Part shown: one piece after another, positions 55,883 to 63,859 of the stretch
Numbering within the stretch: the stretch's first letter is position 1
Layout: each line of letters begins with the position of its first letter
NCBI GenBank assembly: GCA_027494115.1
Contig: JAOSJL010000001.1
Span: 496,001-560,000 of the forward strand
Length of the DNA: 64,000 nt
From: Acidimicrobiia bacterium
Lineage (GTDB): Bacteria > Actinomycetota > Acidimicrobiia > IMCC26256 > JAOSJL01
Direction: 5' to 3'
Notes under the pieces: model-generated
What the model saw: the letters and a program-made list of their open reading frames with translations, nothing else
What the model was told of the DNA's origin: nothing
Databases searched by the model: none
Made by a program: the position numbers and the translations under genes

Positions 55883-56416
55883 ATGCGACGGACGGCAGTT
55901 CTGGTGATGCTCGGAGCGCTGGCGATCGTGGCCCTCGCGGCCTGCGGTAGCGACGACGGCAAAGTCTCGATCGACACCCCCGAGGGCAAAGTCGAGGTCG
56001 ACCCCGACGGCAACGGCGGCTCCGTCGAATTCTCGGGGCCCGACGGCGAGGGCGGATCCATCGACATCGGCGGCGGCGAGGTCCCCGACGACTTCCCCGA
56101 CGACATCCCCCTTCCCGACGACTTCGAGGTGACGTCGTCATTCAGCGGTGGAGACGACACCGGCGGCGGAGCCACCGTGACCGGATCCACCGGTGAGTCC
56201 TTCGATGACCTCGTGTCGATGTACACCGACGGGCTTCCCGATTCCGGCTACGAGATCACGAGCAACGCCAACTCGACGGTCGATGGCGTCGACAGCGCGG
56301 TGATCAGTTTCGAGGGGAACGGCATCTCGGGTGGAGTCACGGTCTCGAGCGACGACTTCCTGACGGAGGACAGCGACGCCCGTTCCGTCGCGATCACCTA
56401 CAGCACGTCGAACTGA
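55883..56416 (+). CDS. DIPLPDDF-family lipoprotein 3
   Basis: 177 residues from ATG 55883 (or 55880). It matches the previous gene closely: same signal and lipobox, IDTPEGKVEVDPDGNGGSV, GGGEVPDDFPDDIPLPDDFE and SFDDLVSMYTDGLPDSGYEI, with divergence in the last 90 residues (STVDGVDSAVISFEGNGISG). The two leaders are also alike (GATCGA, then AACGGGAGAGATGATG). No conserved catalytic residue is visible, and the domain could bind a small ligand or another surface protein. It ends 21 bases from the convergent truA. Confidence 0.82.
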   Translation: MRRTAVLVMLGALAIVALAACGSDDGKVSIDTPEGKVEVDPDGNGGSVEFSGPDGEGGSIDIGGGEVPDDFPDDIPLPDDFEVTSSFSGGDDTGGGATVTGSTGESFDDLVSMYTDGLPDSGYEITSNANSTVDGVDSAVISFEGNGISGGVTVSSDDFLTEDSDARSVAITYSTSN

Positions 56417-56437
56417 CCACGCGTACCGCTCGGGTGC

Positions 56438-57205
56438 TCAGGACGGGTAGCCGACCTCGGTGAGGCACAGGCCGTGCGACGGGGCGACCTGACCGGAGGC
56501 TGAGCGGTCCCGGGCGCGCAGGATCGACATCACGTCGCCCGGGCGGAGCTCTCCCCGCCCGATGTCGACGAGGGTGCCGACGATGGAGCGCACCATCTGG
56601 TGGCAGAAGGCCTGCCCGCGGATGTCGTAATGGAGGATTCCCTCACCGGCGTCGGTCCATTCCGAAGTGAGCACCGTGCGTCGCGTTTGGTTCCCCTCCG
56701 GTCTCTTCCGGCAGAACGAGGCGAAGTCGTGGTCCCCGACGAAGGGGTCGGCGCCGAGGCGAAGCGCCGGGAGGTCGAGCGGCTCCGACACCCACCAGGC
56801 GTACCGGGCGAGGAACGGATCAGGCTCTAGGCGTTGCACGACCGTGTAGCGGTACGAACGCCACGCTGCCGAACGGCGCGCGTCGAACGAGCCGTCCACG
56901 AGCTCGCAGGAGCGGACGACGACCTCGGGGCCGAGCATGCCGTTCAGGGAGTCGCGCAGCTTCCAGGGATCGACACCGGGATCGGACTCGAACGAGACGA
57001 CCTGGCCACGGGCGTGCACTCCGGCGTCGGTACGACCGGCGCACACGAGATCGACCGGATGGCGCAGGACCTTCTCGATGGCCCGCACGAGGACACCGCC
57101 GACGGTACGAACGTCGGGCTGCTCGGCGAACCCCCGAAAGTCGGTGCCGTCGTAGGCCAGGACCAGCCGCAGCTTCGGTCGCCCCTCAGCGGAAAAGAGA
57201 CTCAT
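56438..57205 (-). CDS. truA: tRNA pseudouridine(38-40) synthase
   Basis: 255 residues. LRLVLAYDGTDFRGFAEQP, the catalytic Asp in CAGRTDAGVHARGQVVSF, RSYRYTVVQR, HDFASFCRKR and GQAFCHQMVRSIVGTLVDIG are all present. It makes pseudouridine at positions 38-40 in the anticodon stem of several tRNAs. It is the last gene of the ribosomal operon, 40 bases after rplQ, and faces the lipoprotein block convergently. Confidence 0.95.
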   Translation of the reverse strand: MSLFSAEGRPKLRLVLAYDGTDFRGFAEQPDVRTVGGVLVRAIEKVLRHPVDLVCAGRTDAGVHARGQVVSFESDPGVDPWKLRDSLNGMLGPEVVVRSCELVDGSFDARRSAAWRSYRYTVVQRLEPDPFLARYAWWVSEPLDLPALRLGADPFVGDHDFASFCRKRPEGNQTRRTVLTSEWTDAGEGILHYDIRGQAFCHQMVRSIVGTLVDIGRGELRPGDVMSILRARDRSASGQVAPSHGLCLTEVGYPS

Positions 57206-57245
57206 GTGGTGTTCCCCGCTTCAGGGGAGGCCCCAACAGGAAGTG

Positions 57246-57596
57246 TCAGACGAGTTCTACTCGCGCCATGGGCGCGTTGTCACCGGGGCGGGGGCCCAAC
57301 TTGAGGATACGCACATACCCGCCGTCACGGTCCTGGTAGCGGGGGCCGATCTCGGCGAAGAGCTTCGCGGCCACGTCGGGGGCGTGCAGCTGCGACACGA
57401 CGACCCGCTGGTTGTGGACGCCGCCCTTTCGGGCTTTGGTGATCATCTTCTCCACGACCGGTCGTAGAGCCTTCGCCTTGGCCACGGTCGTGACGATCGC
57501 CTCGGCCTCGAACAGGTGCGCGGCGAGGTTCGCCAGCATGAGCCGCTGGTGGTCGGGGCTTCCGCCCAGGCGAGGTCCCTTCGTGGGGGTGGGCAC
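57246..57596 (-). CDS. rplQ: 50S ribosomal protein L17
   Basis: 116 residues from GTG 57596. [20 protein letters not shown] and [20 protein letters not shown], then [34 protein letters not shown] are the standard landmarks. It follows the rpoA stop by five bases, as in most bacteria. Confidence 0.96.
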   Translation of the reverse strand: MPTPTKGPRLGGSPDHQRLMLANLAAHLFEAEAIVTTVAKAKALRPVVEKMITKARKGGVHNQRVVVSQLHAPDVAAKLFAEIGPRYQDRDGGYVRILKLGPRPGDNAPMARVELV

Positions 57597-57601
57597 GACC
57601 G

Positions 57602-58543
57602 TCAGTCCCGTGTGTGCAGCGTGAGGCCACGCTCGTCGAGCTTGACACGCACCTCGTCGAGCGACTTCTGACCGAAGTTCGTGATCGCCAGGAGGTCTTC
57701 CTCCGACTTCTCGAGGAGCTGACCGATCGTGTCGACCCGGGCACGCTTCAGGCAGTTTCGCGGGCGCTCGGAAAGGTCGAGATCCTCGACCGGGAGCTCG
57801 AGGTCGGGCGACGTCGGTGAGGAAATGGCCACCTCGCCGAGTTCCAGACCCTGAGGTTCGTCGGAGATCTCCGCCACCAGGCCAACGAGGTTCCGCAGGG
57901 TGTCTCCCGCGGACGCCAGCGCCTCCAGCGGTGTGATCGAACCGTCGGTCTCGACCTCGAGGCTCAGGCTGTCGAAGTTCGTGGCCTGCTCCACACGCGT
58001 GGGCTCGATCGTGAACGCCACGCGCCGCACCGGCGAGAAGATGGCATCGACGGGGATCTCGCCGATCGTGCCCGAGGCGTTGGCTCGGGCCATGTCGGCC
58101 GAGAGGTAGCCGCGGCCCTGCTCGACAGTGAGATCGCAGGCCAGGCGACCCTTGGCGTTGACCTGGGCGATGACCAGTTCGGGATTGAGGATCTCGACGT
58201 CGGAGGTGGTCTGGATGTCGCCGGCGGTCACGTCGCCCGGTCCGCCCACGTCGAGTCGCAGCGTGACGGACTCGTCGCTGTGGCAGTGCAGCACGATGTC
58301 CTTGAGGTTCAAGATGATGTCTGTGGCGTCCTCTTTGACACCGTCGATGGTGTCGAAGGGGTGGAGGGCGTCGTCGAAACGCACCCTCGTGACCGCGGCG
58401 CCGGGAATCGCCGACAGCAGCGTCCGCCGGAGGCTGTTGCCGAACGTGTGGCCGAAGCCGGGCTCGAGCGGAGCGATCGTGAAGGTCTGAGCGTTGCCGT
58501 GAGCTTCGCCGACCTCGATGTCAGGTCGCTGAATGATGAGCAT
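57602..58543 (-). CDS. rpoA: DNA-directed RNA polymerase alpha subunit
   Basis: 313 residues. N-terminal domain: [40 protein letters not shown] and the dimer interface with [16 protein letters not shown]-terminal domain: [39 protein letters not shown], the HhH-type contacts with UP elements and activators. It starts the assembly of RNA polymerase. It is 96 bases from rpsD's end; that gap holds a short direct repeat (GAGTCCAAGCAGGCGAGTTCG) but no clear promoter. Confidence 0.97.
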   Translation of the reverse strand: MLIIQRPDIEVGEAHGNAQTFTIAPLEPGFGHTFGNSLRRTLLSAIPGAAVTRVRFDDALHPFDTIDGVKEDATDIILNLKDIVLHCHSDESVTLRLDVGGPGDVTAGDIQTTSDVEILNPELVIAQVNAKGRLACDLTVEQGRGYLSADMARANASGTIGEIPVDAIFSPVRRVAFTIEPTRVEQATNFDSLSLEVETDGSITPLEALASAGDTLRNLVGLVAEISDEPQGLELGEVAISSPTSPDLELPVEDLDLSERPRNCLKRARVDTIGQLLEKSEEDLLAITNFGQKSLDEVRVKLDERGLTLHTRD

Positions 58544-58639
58544 CTCTGTTCGCCTCTGGTTGCTTGGGAAGGGCGCCGTACCGACGCCCGATCTTCTGAT
58601 GTTGAACTCGGCTACCCGAACTCGCCTGCTTGGACTCGC

Positions 58640-59258
58640 TTACTTGGAGTAGAGCTCGACGATCAGTTGCTCCCGCACCGGGATGTCGATCTGCTCCCGA
58701 ATGGGGGAGCTCCCGGACGGTCGCCTGAGCGCCGGACACGTCGAGCCACGCCGGGACGGCGCGGTCGATCGTGTCGAGGTTGTGACGGACGACGATCATC
58801 GCCTTGGCCTTGTCGGACAGTTCGATGACATCTTCCTTGCGTACCTGGTAGGACGGGATGGTCACCCGCTTGCCATTGACCGACACGTGCCCGTGGCGGA
58901 CGAACTGGCGGGCCTGGTTGCGACTGGTCGAGAACCCTGCCCGGAACACGACGTTGTCGAGGCGCTGCTCGAGCATCCGGAGGAGGTTCTCACCCGTGAT
59001 CCCCTCGTCGGCCGCTGCGGTGGCATAGAGGTTGCGGAACTGGCGCTCCAGAAGCCCGTAGATTCGGCGGGCCTTCTGCTTCTCCCGCAGCTGGAGCATG
59101 TACTCACTCTCGCGGATGCGCCCCCGGCCGTGTTCGCCGGGCGGGTAGGGCCGGCGCTCGATCGGGCACTTGGACGACTCGCACTTGGCGCCCTTCAGGA
59201 AGAGCTTCATGCGCTCGCGCCGGCAGAGCCGGCACACGGGTCCGGTGTAGCGAGCCAT
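58640..59258 (-). CDS. rpsD: 30S ribosomal protein S4 (frame broken once)
   Basis: 205 residues if one G is removed from the run 58703-58707; as read, the last 25 residues (ending IVELYSK) fall out of frame. [75 protein letters not shown] and the S4 RNA-binding domain [17 protein letters not shown]. Four Cys in the N terminus (CRLC, CESSKC) form a zinc site. The ATG overlaps the rpsK stop (TGATG), so S11 and S4 are translated in a coupled way. Confidence 0.96.
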
Positions 59259-59653
59259 CAGACCCTCCGTCGCTTCTTGGGGCGGGTGCCGTTGTGCGGG
59301 ATGGGCGTGACGTCCTTGATGCCGGCGACCTCGATGCCCGTGTTCTGGATGGAGCGGATCGCGGTCTCACGACCGGAGCCGGGGCCCTTCACGACGATGT
59401 CGACCTTACGCACGCCGTGTTCCATCGCCCGGCGAGCGGCCGTCTCGGCAGCCATCTGCGCAGCGAAGGGTGTGGACTTGCGTGATCCCTTGAACCCGAC
59501 GTTGCCCGCCGAGGCCCACGACAGGACCTCACCGTTCTGGTCGGTGATCGTGATGATCGTGTTGTTGAACGACGACTTGATGTGCGCGATGGCGTAGCCG
59601 ACGTTGCGCCGTTCCTTGCGCTTGGGTCGTCTCTGTCCGCCCGAAGTCGCCAT
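59258..59653 (-). CDS. rpsK: 30S ribosomal protein S11
   Basis: 131 residues from ATG 59653. [59 protein letters not shown] and [19 protein letters not shown]; the basic C terminus is [11 protein letters not shown]. In the raw frame it is fused to rpsM, because of the base insertion in that gene; the true start is fixed by the ATG after the rpsM stop with only two bases between. It overlaps rpsD by one base. Confidence 0.96.
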   Translation of the reverse strand: MATSGGQRRPKRKERRNVGYAIAHIKSSFNNTIITITDQNGEVLSWASAGNVGFKGSRKSTPFAAQMAAETAARRAMEHGVRKVDIVVKGPGSGRETAIRSIQNTGIEVAGIKDVTPIPHNGTRPKKRRRV

Positions 59654-59655
59654 GG

Positions 59656-60034
59656 CTACTTCACCACCTTCTTGCGACCGGCGACCGTCTTCTTCCGGAC
59701 CCTTGCGGGTCCGGGCGTTCGTGCGTGTGCGCTGACCGTGCACCGGGAGCCCGCGACGGTGGCGGATCCCCTGGTAGCAGCCGATCTCCATCTTGCGCTT
59801 GATGTCCTGTTGGACCTCGCGGCGCAGGTCACCCTCGACCTTGACGTTCTGCTCCACCCACGAGCGAATCTTGGTGACCTCGGGGTCGGTGAGGTCGCGA
59901 ACCCGCGTGCCCGGGTCGATGCCGTTGGCCTGGCAGATGAGCGAGCCGGTGCTCTGCCCGATGCCGTGGATGTAGGTGAGCGCGATGTCCGTCCGCTTCT
60001 CGCGGGGGATGTCAACGCCTGCAATTCGAGCCAT
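59656..60034 (-). CDS. rpsM: 30S ribosomal protein S13 (frame broken once)
   Basis: 125 residues when the extra C at 59695-59696 is removed (end [16 protein letters not shown]). [60 protein letters not shown] and [30 protein letters not shown]. Its helical C-terminal tail contacts tRNA. rpmJ ends 13 bases upstream and rpsK begins two bases downstream. Confidence 0.96.
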
Positions 60035-60046
60035 GTGCCGTTCCCC

Positions 60047-60160
60047 TCAACCCTGCCGCTGCTTGTGGCGCGGGTTCTCACAGATGACGCGCACAGCACC
60101 GTGCCGACGGATCACCTTGCACTTCTCACACATCTTCTTGACGCTGGGTCGGACCTTCAT
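60047..60160 (-). CDS. rpmJ: 50S ribosomal protein L36
   Basis: 37 residues, complete, from ATG 60160: [20 protein letters not shown], then [17 protein letters not shown]. The zinc ligands C11, C14, C27 and H32 are all present, so this is the zinc-binding type. It lies between infA (22 bases upstream) and rpsM, the normal place. Confidence 0.97.
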   Translation of the reverse strand: MKVRPSVKKMCEKCKVIRRHGAVRVICENPRHKQRQG

Positions 60161-60182
60161 CGTCGTTCTCGTTCCCGTCCGG

Positions 60183-60416
60183 TCATTTGTAGCGGTACGT
60201 GATGCGACCGCGGCTCAGGTCGTAAGGCGTGAGCTCGACCTGCACCTTGTCGCCCGGCAGGATCCGGATGTAGTGCATCCGCATCTTCCCGGATATGTGG
60301 GCGAGGATCTTGTGCCCGTTCTCCAGTTCCACACGAAACATGGCGTTGGGCAACGGCTCGACCACCGTGCCTTCCACCAGGATCGTGTCGTCTTTGGGCT
60401 TAGCCAGTGTTCTCAC
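60183..60416 (-). CDS. infA: Translation initiation factor IF-1
   Basis: 77 residues from the GTG at 60416 ([18 protein letters not shown]), about five longer than usual; no ATG is available at the expected MAKPKDD position, where CTG (60407) stands. GGGAG lies just before the GTG. OB-fold signature: [55 protein letters not shown]. It binds the ribosomal A site during initiation. Confidence 0.93.
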   Translation of the reverse strand: MRTLAKPKDDTILVEGTVVEPLPNAMFRVELENGHKILAHISGKMRMHYIRILPGDKVQVELTPYDLSRGRITYRYK

Positions 60417-60545
60417 CACTCCCGCGCGCGCGCGTACTCGTACCCGGGTTTTCATCTCGAGGAAACACCCCGCGTCGGAAGCGCCGACCTCGGGGCCGAA
60501 CACTCCAGGCTACACGAACCCCCACTATTTCCCAAGCCCGCCAAG

Positions 60546-60586
60546 AGGCGTCCGAGAGGTCCGAATAGCGCGCGCCACGGACGCAT
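60546..60586. repeat. Hairpin family A element, third copy
   Basis: GCGTCCG (60548-60554) and CGGACGC (60578-60584) pair across a loop containing GAGGTCCGAATAGCGCGCG. The same GCGTCC / GAATAGCGCGCG / GGACGCAT order occurs at 22727-22775 (minus strand). It lies in the map-infA gap. Confidence 0.65.
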
Positions 60587-60604
60587 CTGGCCTACCACGG
60601 GACG

Positions 60605-60660
60605 CGAGGCGAGGATGAGCGGTGCAGGTATCCTGCGCCGCCCGAGCCGAGCAAAGGGAA
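60605..60660. repeat. Single dispersed copy of repeat B
   Basis: CGAGGCGAGGATGAGCGG, palindrome GGTGCAGG-TAT-CCTGCGCC (60621-60639), CCCGAGCCGAGCAAAGGGAA. About 85 percent like the three tandem units at 39091, including the loop TAT. It lies 24 bases past the map stop, in the 267-base gap (60417-60683) ahead of infA. Confidence 0.85.
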
Positions 60661-60683
60661 GCAGAGGTCCCGGGGTAGCGGAG

Positions 60684-61434
60684 CTACCACGGAACCGTCA
60701 GGACCTCGGGGCCCTCGGCGGTCACGGCGATCGTGTGCTCGAAATGGGCCGAGCGGGAACCGTCGTCGGTCACAACGGCCCACCCGTCGTCGAGGATCCG
60801 GTTCCCGGCCGATCCGACGTTCACCATCGGCTCGACGGCAAAGACGTGCCCCTCGCGGATCTTTCATGCCACGCCCCGCCGGGCCGTAGTTGGGAATCTG
60901 GGGATCCTCGTGCATCGCGGTGCCGATGCCGTGGCCGACGTACTCCCGCACCACGGAGAACCCGCCGGCGACAGCGACCTCCTCGACGGCGGCCCCGACG
61001 TCACCGAGACGGTTTCCTTCGACGATCTGTTCGATGGCCGCTTCCAGGGAACGCCGTGTGACGGTGATCAGCCGCCGTGAGACATCGTCGATGTCACCGA
61101 TCGGCATCGTGATGGCGGCGTCTGCGTGCCAGCCCTCGATGATCGCCCCGCAGTCGATCGAGAGGATGTCGCCCTCATCGAGGACCGTGTCGTCGGGGAT
61201 GCCGTGCACGATCACTTCGTTGGGTGACGTGCAGACCACCGCAGGAAAGCCGTGGTAGTTGAGGAAGTTCGACCGGGCGTTGCGTCTGTCGAGAACCTCG
61301 CGGGCCGCCGCGTCCACGTCAAGGGTCGTGGCGCCGGGTTTCGCTGCGCGGATGCACTCCTCGTGCATCTCGGCCACCACCCGTCCGGCTCGCCTCATGA
61401 GGGCGATCTGATCAGGCGACTTGCGGGAGATCAC
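60684..61434 (-). CDS. map: Methionine aminopeptidase type I (frame broken once)
   Basis: 249 residues once one T at 60862-60864 is removed; otherwise the last 70 residues (ending [10 protein letters not shown]) are out of frame. [40 protein letters not shown] (metal/His), [19 protein letters not shown] (two metal Asp), [19 protein letters not shown] (His), and [10 protein letters not shown] (metal Glu) are in order. It removes initiator Met from new proteins. It overlaps adk by four bases (ATGA). Confidence 0.94.
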
Positions 61435-62012
61435 GGCCGCGTGGGGTCGAAGCGTTCGTCGACCACAACCGCGATCCGTTTGGTGATGTCGCCGACCTCG
61501 CCGAGACCGTCGACGCGCTCGAGCAGGTTCTGATCTCCGTAGAACTCCGCGAGAGGCTGCGTCTCACGACGGTAGAGCTCCAGGCGCCGCTTCATGGCCG
61601 CTGCCGTGTCATCCTCGCGACCGCGTTCAATCATGCGCTCCAGGACGACGGCGTCGGGGACGTCGATGTCGATGACCGCATCGAGCGTGTTGTCGCCGAG
61701 GATGCGGCGAAGCTCGACGGCCTGGTTGTGAGTGCGGGGAAAGCCGTCGAGGATGAAGCCCTTGGCCGTGGTGTCGTGACGAGCGAAGTGTTCCTCGACG
61801 ATCTTCACGACGGTCTCGTCGGGAACCAGCTCCCCGCGGTCCATGTAGGCCTTGGCCTCGAGGCCGAGCGAGGAGCCCTCGTCGGCGGAAGTGCGGAAGA
61901 TCTCGCCCGTCGAGAGGTGGGTCACGCCGTAGTCGGCGGCGAGGATCTCGGCCTGAGTCCCCTTTCCTGATCCCTGTTTCCCCAAGAAGACGAGCCGCGG
62001 GCCACGTGTCAT
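61431..62012 (-). CDS. adk: Adenylate kinase, short form
   Basis: 193 residues from ATG 62012. GKQGSGKGTQAEILAADYG P-loop, HLSTGEIFRTSADEG AMP-binding, KGFILDGFPRTHNQAVEL and MIERGREDDTAAAMKRRLE. The LID is the short type without the zinc ribbon. It balances AMP, ADP and ATP. It lies between secY (5 bases upstream) and map (4-base overlap). Confidence 0.96.
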   Translation of the reverse strand: MTRGPRLVFLGKQGSGKGTQAEILAADYGVTHLSTGEIFRTSADEGSSLGLEAKAYMDRGELVPDETVVKIVEEHFARHDTTAKGFILDGFPRTHNQAVELRRILGDNTLDAVIDIDVPDAVVLERMIERGREDDTAAAMKRRLELYRRETQPLAEFYGDQNLLERVDGLGEVGDITKRIAVVVDERFDPTRP

Positions 62013-62017
62013 GGAGA

Positions 62018-63331
62018 TCAGCTCAGGAATCCCTCGTAGTTGCGCATCATCAGCTGGCTGTCGATCTGCTTCATCGTCTCGAGGGACACGCCCACCACGA
62101 TGAGCAACGAGGTACCGCCGAACGCAGCGCCCGTGGGCAGATTCGCCAGCGAGAAGTACAACAGCGGGGCGAGTGCGATCGCGGCCAGGAACAGCGACCC
62201 GGGAAGCGTGATCCGGTTCAGCGTCTTGGCGAGGTAGCGCTCCGTGGGCGGCCCAGGCCTGATACCGGGGATGAACCCACCCTGCTTGCGGATGATGTCG
62301 GCCTGCTGCTGCGGGTTGAAGGCGATCGCCGTGTAGAAGTAGGCGAAGAAGATGATGAGCAGGGTGAACGTCGTGATGTAGAAGAAGCCCTGCGGCGACG
62401 TGAGGTTGTCGCTGATCCAGGTCTGGACGCCGGAGGGCAGCACCGGAGCGATCAGCGCAGGGAAGAACAGGATCGAGCTCGCGAAGATCACCGGGATCAC
62501 ACCCGACTGGTTGACCTTCAGGGGTATGTAGGTGCTCTGGCCGCCGTACATGCGGCGACCCACGACACGCTTCGCGAACTGCACCGGTATTCGGCGCTGG
62601 CCCGATTCGACGAAGACGATCGCGACGATCATCCCCACACCGATCAGCAGCACGATGACGAACTGGAACTCGCCCTTGTTGGCGAGCACCGACTCCCCCA
62701 TCGCCGGAAGCGCCGAGATCACCGAGGCCATGATGATGATCGACATGCCGTTGCCGATCCCGCGCTGGGTCACGAGCTCGCCCAGCCACATGATCAACGC
62801 CGTGCCGGCGGTCAAGGTGAGGATGAAGAACAGGGCCCGCGGCGTATTGAAGCTCGGGAACAGGTTGATGCCCTGGGGCAACCCGGCGCTACTCAGGATT
62901 CCCGACGACGTACCGCTCTTGAAGGCGAACGCCAGACCGGTCGCCTGCATGATGGCGAGGCCCACAGTCAGGTAACGGGTCCACTGCGTGATCTTCTTCT
63001 GCCCTGTCTGGCCCTCGTTCTGCCACTCCTCGAGCTTCGGGATGACCACACCGAGCAACTGCATGATGATCGACGCCGTGATGTACGGCATGATCCCGAG
63101 AGCGAAGACCGACACGTTCGTGAGTGCACCGCCGGAGAACAGGTTCAGCAGGCCGAGCACGCCTGACTGCGACGCCTCGTCGGAGAATGACCGGATCGCA
63201 TCGAAGTCGATGTAGGGAACCGGTACGTGCGACCCGAAGCGGTAGACCGCCACGATGAGGAACACGAACAGGATCTTCTTCCGCAGGTCGGGAACGCGGA
63301 ACATGTTGCGAAGACGTCCGAGCTGCAACAC
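62018..63331 (-). CDS. secY: Preprotein translocase subunit SecY
   Basis: 437 residues, ten membrane spans. RNMFRVPDLRKKILFVFLIV, FRFGSHVPVPYIDF-type start, LNLFSGGALTNVSVFALGIM, PYITASIIMQLLGVVIPKLE, GIGNGMSIIIMASVISALP, RVVGRRMYGGQSTYIPLKVN, and IPGIRPGPPTERYLAKTLNR near the C terminus (only short pieces quoted). It forms the channel for secreted and membrane proteins, which this genome uses for its many signal-peptide proteins. rplO is 36 bases upstream. Confidence 0.96.
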   Translation of the reverse strand: MLQLGRLRNMFRVPDLRKKILFVFLIVAVYRFGSHVPVPYIDFDAIRSFSDEASQSGVLGLLNLFSGGALTNVSVFALGIMPYITASIIMQLLGVVIPKLEEWQNEGQTGQKKITQWTRYLTVGLAIMQATGLAFAFKSGTSSGILSSAGLPQGINLFPSFNTPRALFFILTLTAGTALIMWLGELVTQRGIGNGMSIIIMASVISALPAMGESVLANKGEFQFVIVLLIGVGMIVAIVFVESGQRRIPVQFAKRVVGRRMYGGQSTYIPLKVNQSGVIPVIFASSILFFPALIAPVLPSGVQTWISDNLTSPQGFFYITTFTLLIIFFAYFYTAIAFNPQQQADIIRKQGGFIPGIRPGPPTERYLAKTLNRITLPGSLFLAAIALAPLLYFSLANLPTGAAFGGTSLLIVVGVSLETMKQIDSQLMMRNYEGFLS

Positions 63332-63367
63332 GCGCGAAAATCCTCCTGACCGGGCGGGTGCCCGAGT

Positions 63368-63859
63368 CTACCGATTGGTGAGTGCGTTTCCCCGGGCGGG
63401 CGGACGGCGGTCGCCCCACGGTGCGGGCAGGATCTCCACACTCCCGCCGGCGGCCTCGATGGCCTTCCGGGCGGCGGCCGAACAGGCGTGCGCCTTCACC
63501 GTGAGCGACACCGACACGTCACCGCGCCCGAGGACCTTCACGAGTCCGCGCTTGGCGACCAGGCCGCGTTCGCGCAGCGTCTGAGGGCTGACCTCGCTCC
63601 CGTCGCCGAAGGAGCCGAGCGTGTCGAGGTTCACGACCGCGTACTCCACGCGGAACGGGTTGTTGAAGCCCTTGAGCTTCGGCGTCTGGCGCACGAGCGG
63701 CGTCTGACCACCTTCGAAGCCCGGCTTCACGGTGTTGCGTGCCCGCTGACCCTTGTGGCCACGGCCCGCGGTCTTGCCGCCCTTGCCGCCGATGCCGCGG
63801 CCCACTCGGCGCGCGGGCTTCTTCGAACCGGCCGGCGGTTGCAGATCGTGGATCTTCAT
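63368..63859 (-). CDS. rplO: 50S ribosomal protein L15
   Basis: 163 residues. Start [20 protein letters not shown] and [38 protein letters not shown]. The C-terminal portion with [20 protein letters not shown] and the ending [10 protein letters not shown] is slightly longer than usual. Its ATG overlaps the rpmD stop by four bases. Confidence 0.95.
   Translation of the reverse strand: MKIHDLQPPAGSKKPARRVGRGIGGKGGKTAGRGHKGQRARNTVKPGFEGGQTPLVRQTPKLKGFNNPFRVEYAVVNLDTLGSFGDGSEVSPQTLRERGLVAKRGLVKVLGRGDVSVSLTVKAHACSAAARKAIEAAGGSVEILPAPWGDRRPPARGNALTNR

Noticed and set aside
58640-59258. Programmed frameshift in rpsD
   Set aside because: No slippery heptamer or stimulatory element seen, and the same error type occurs throughout the window.
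59258-60034. A natural S13-S11 fusion protein
   Set aside because: One extra base in rpsM creates it; removing it restores the standard S13 end and separate S11 start.
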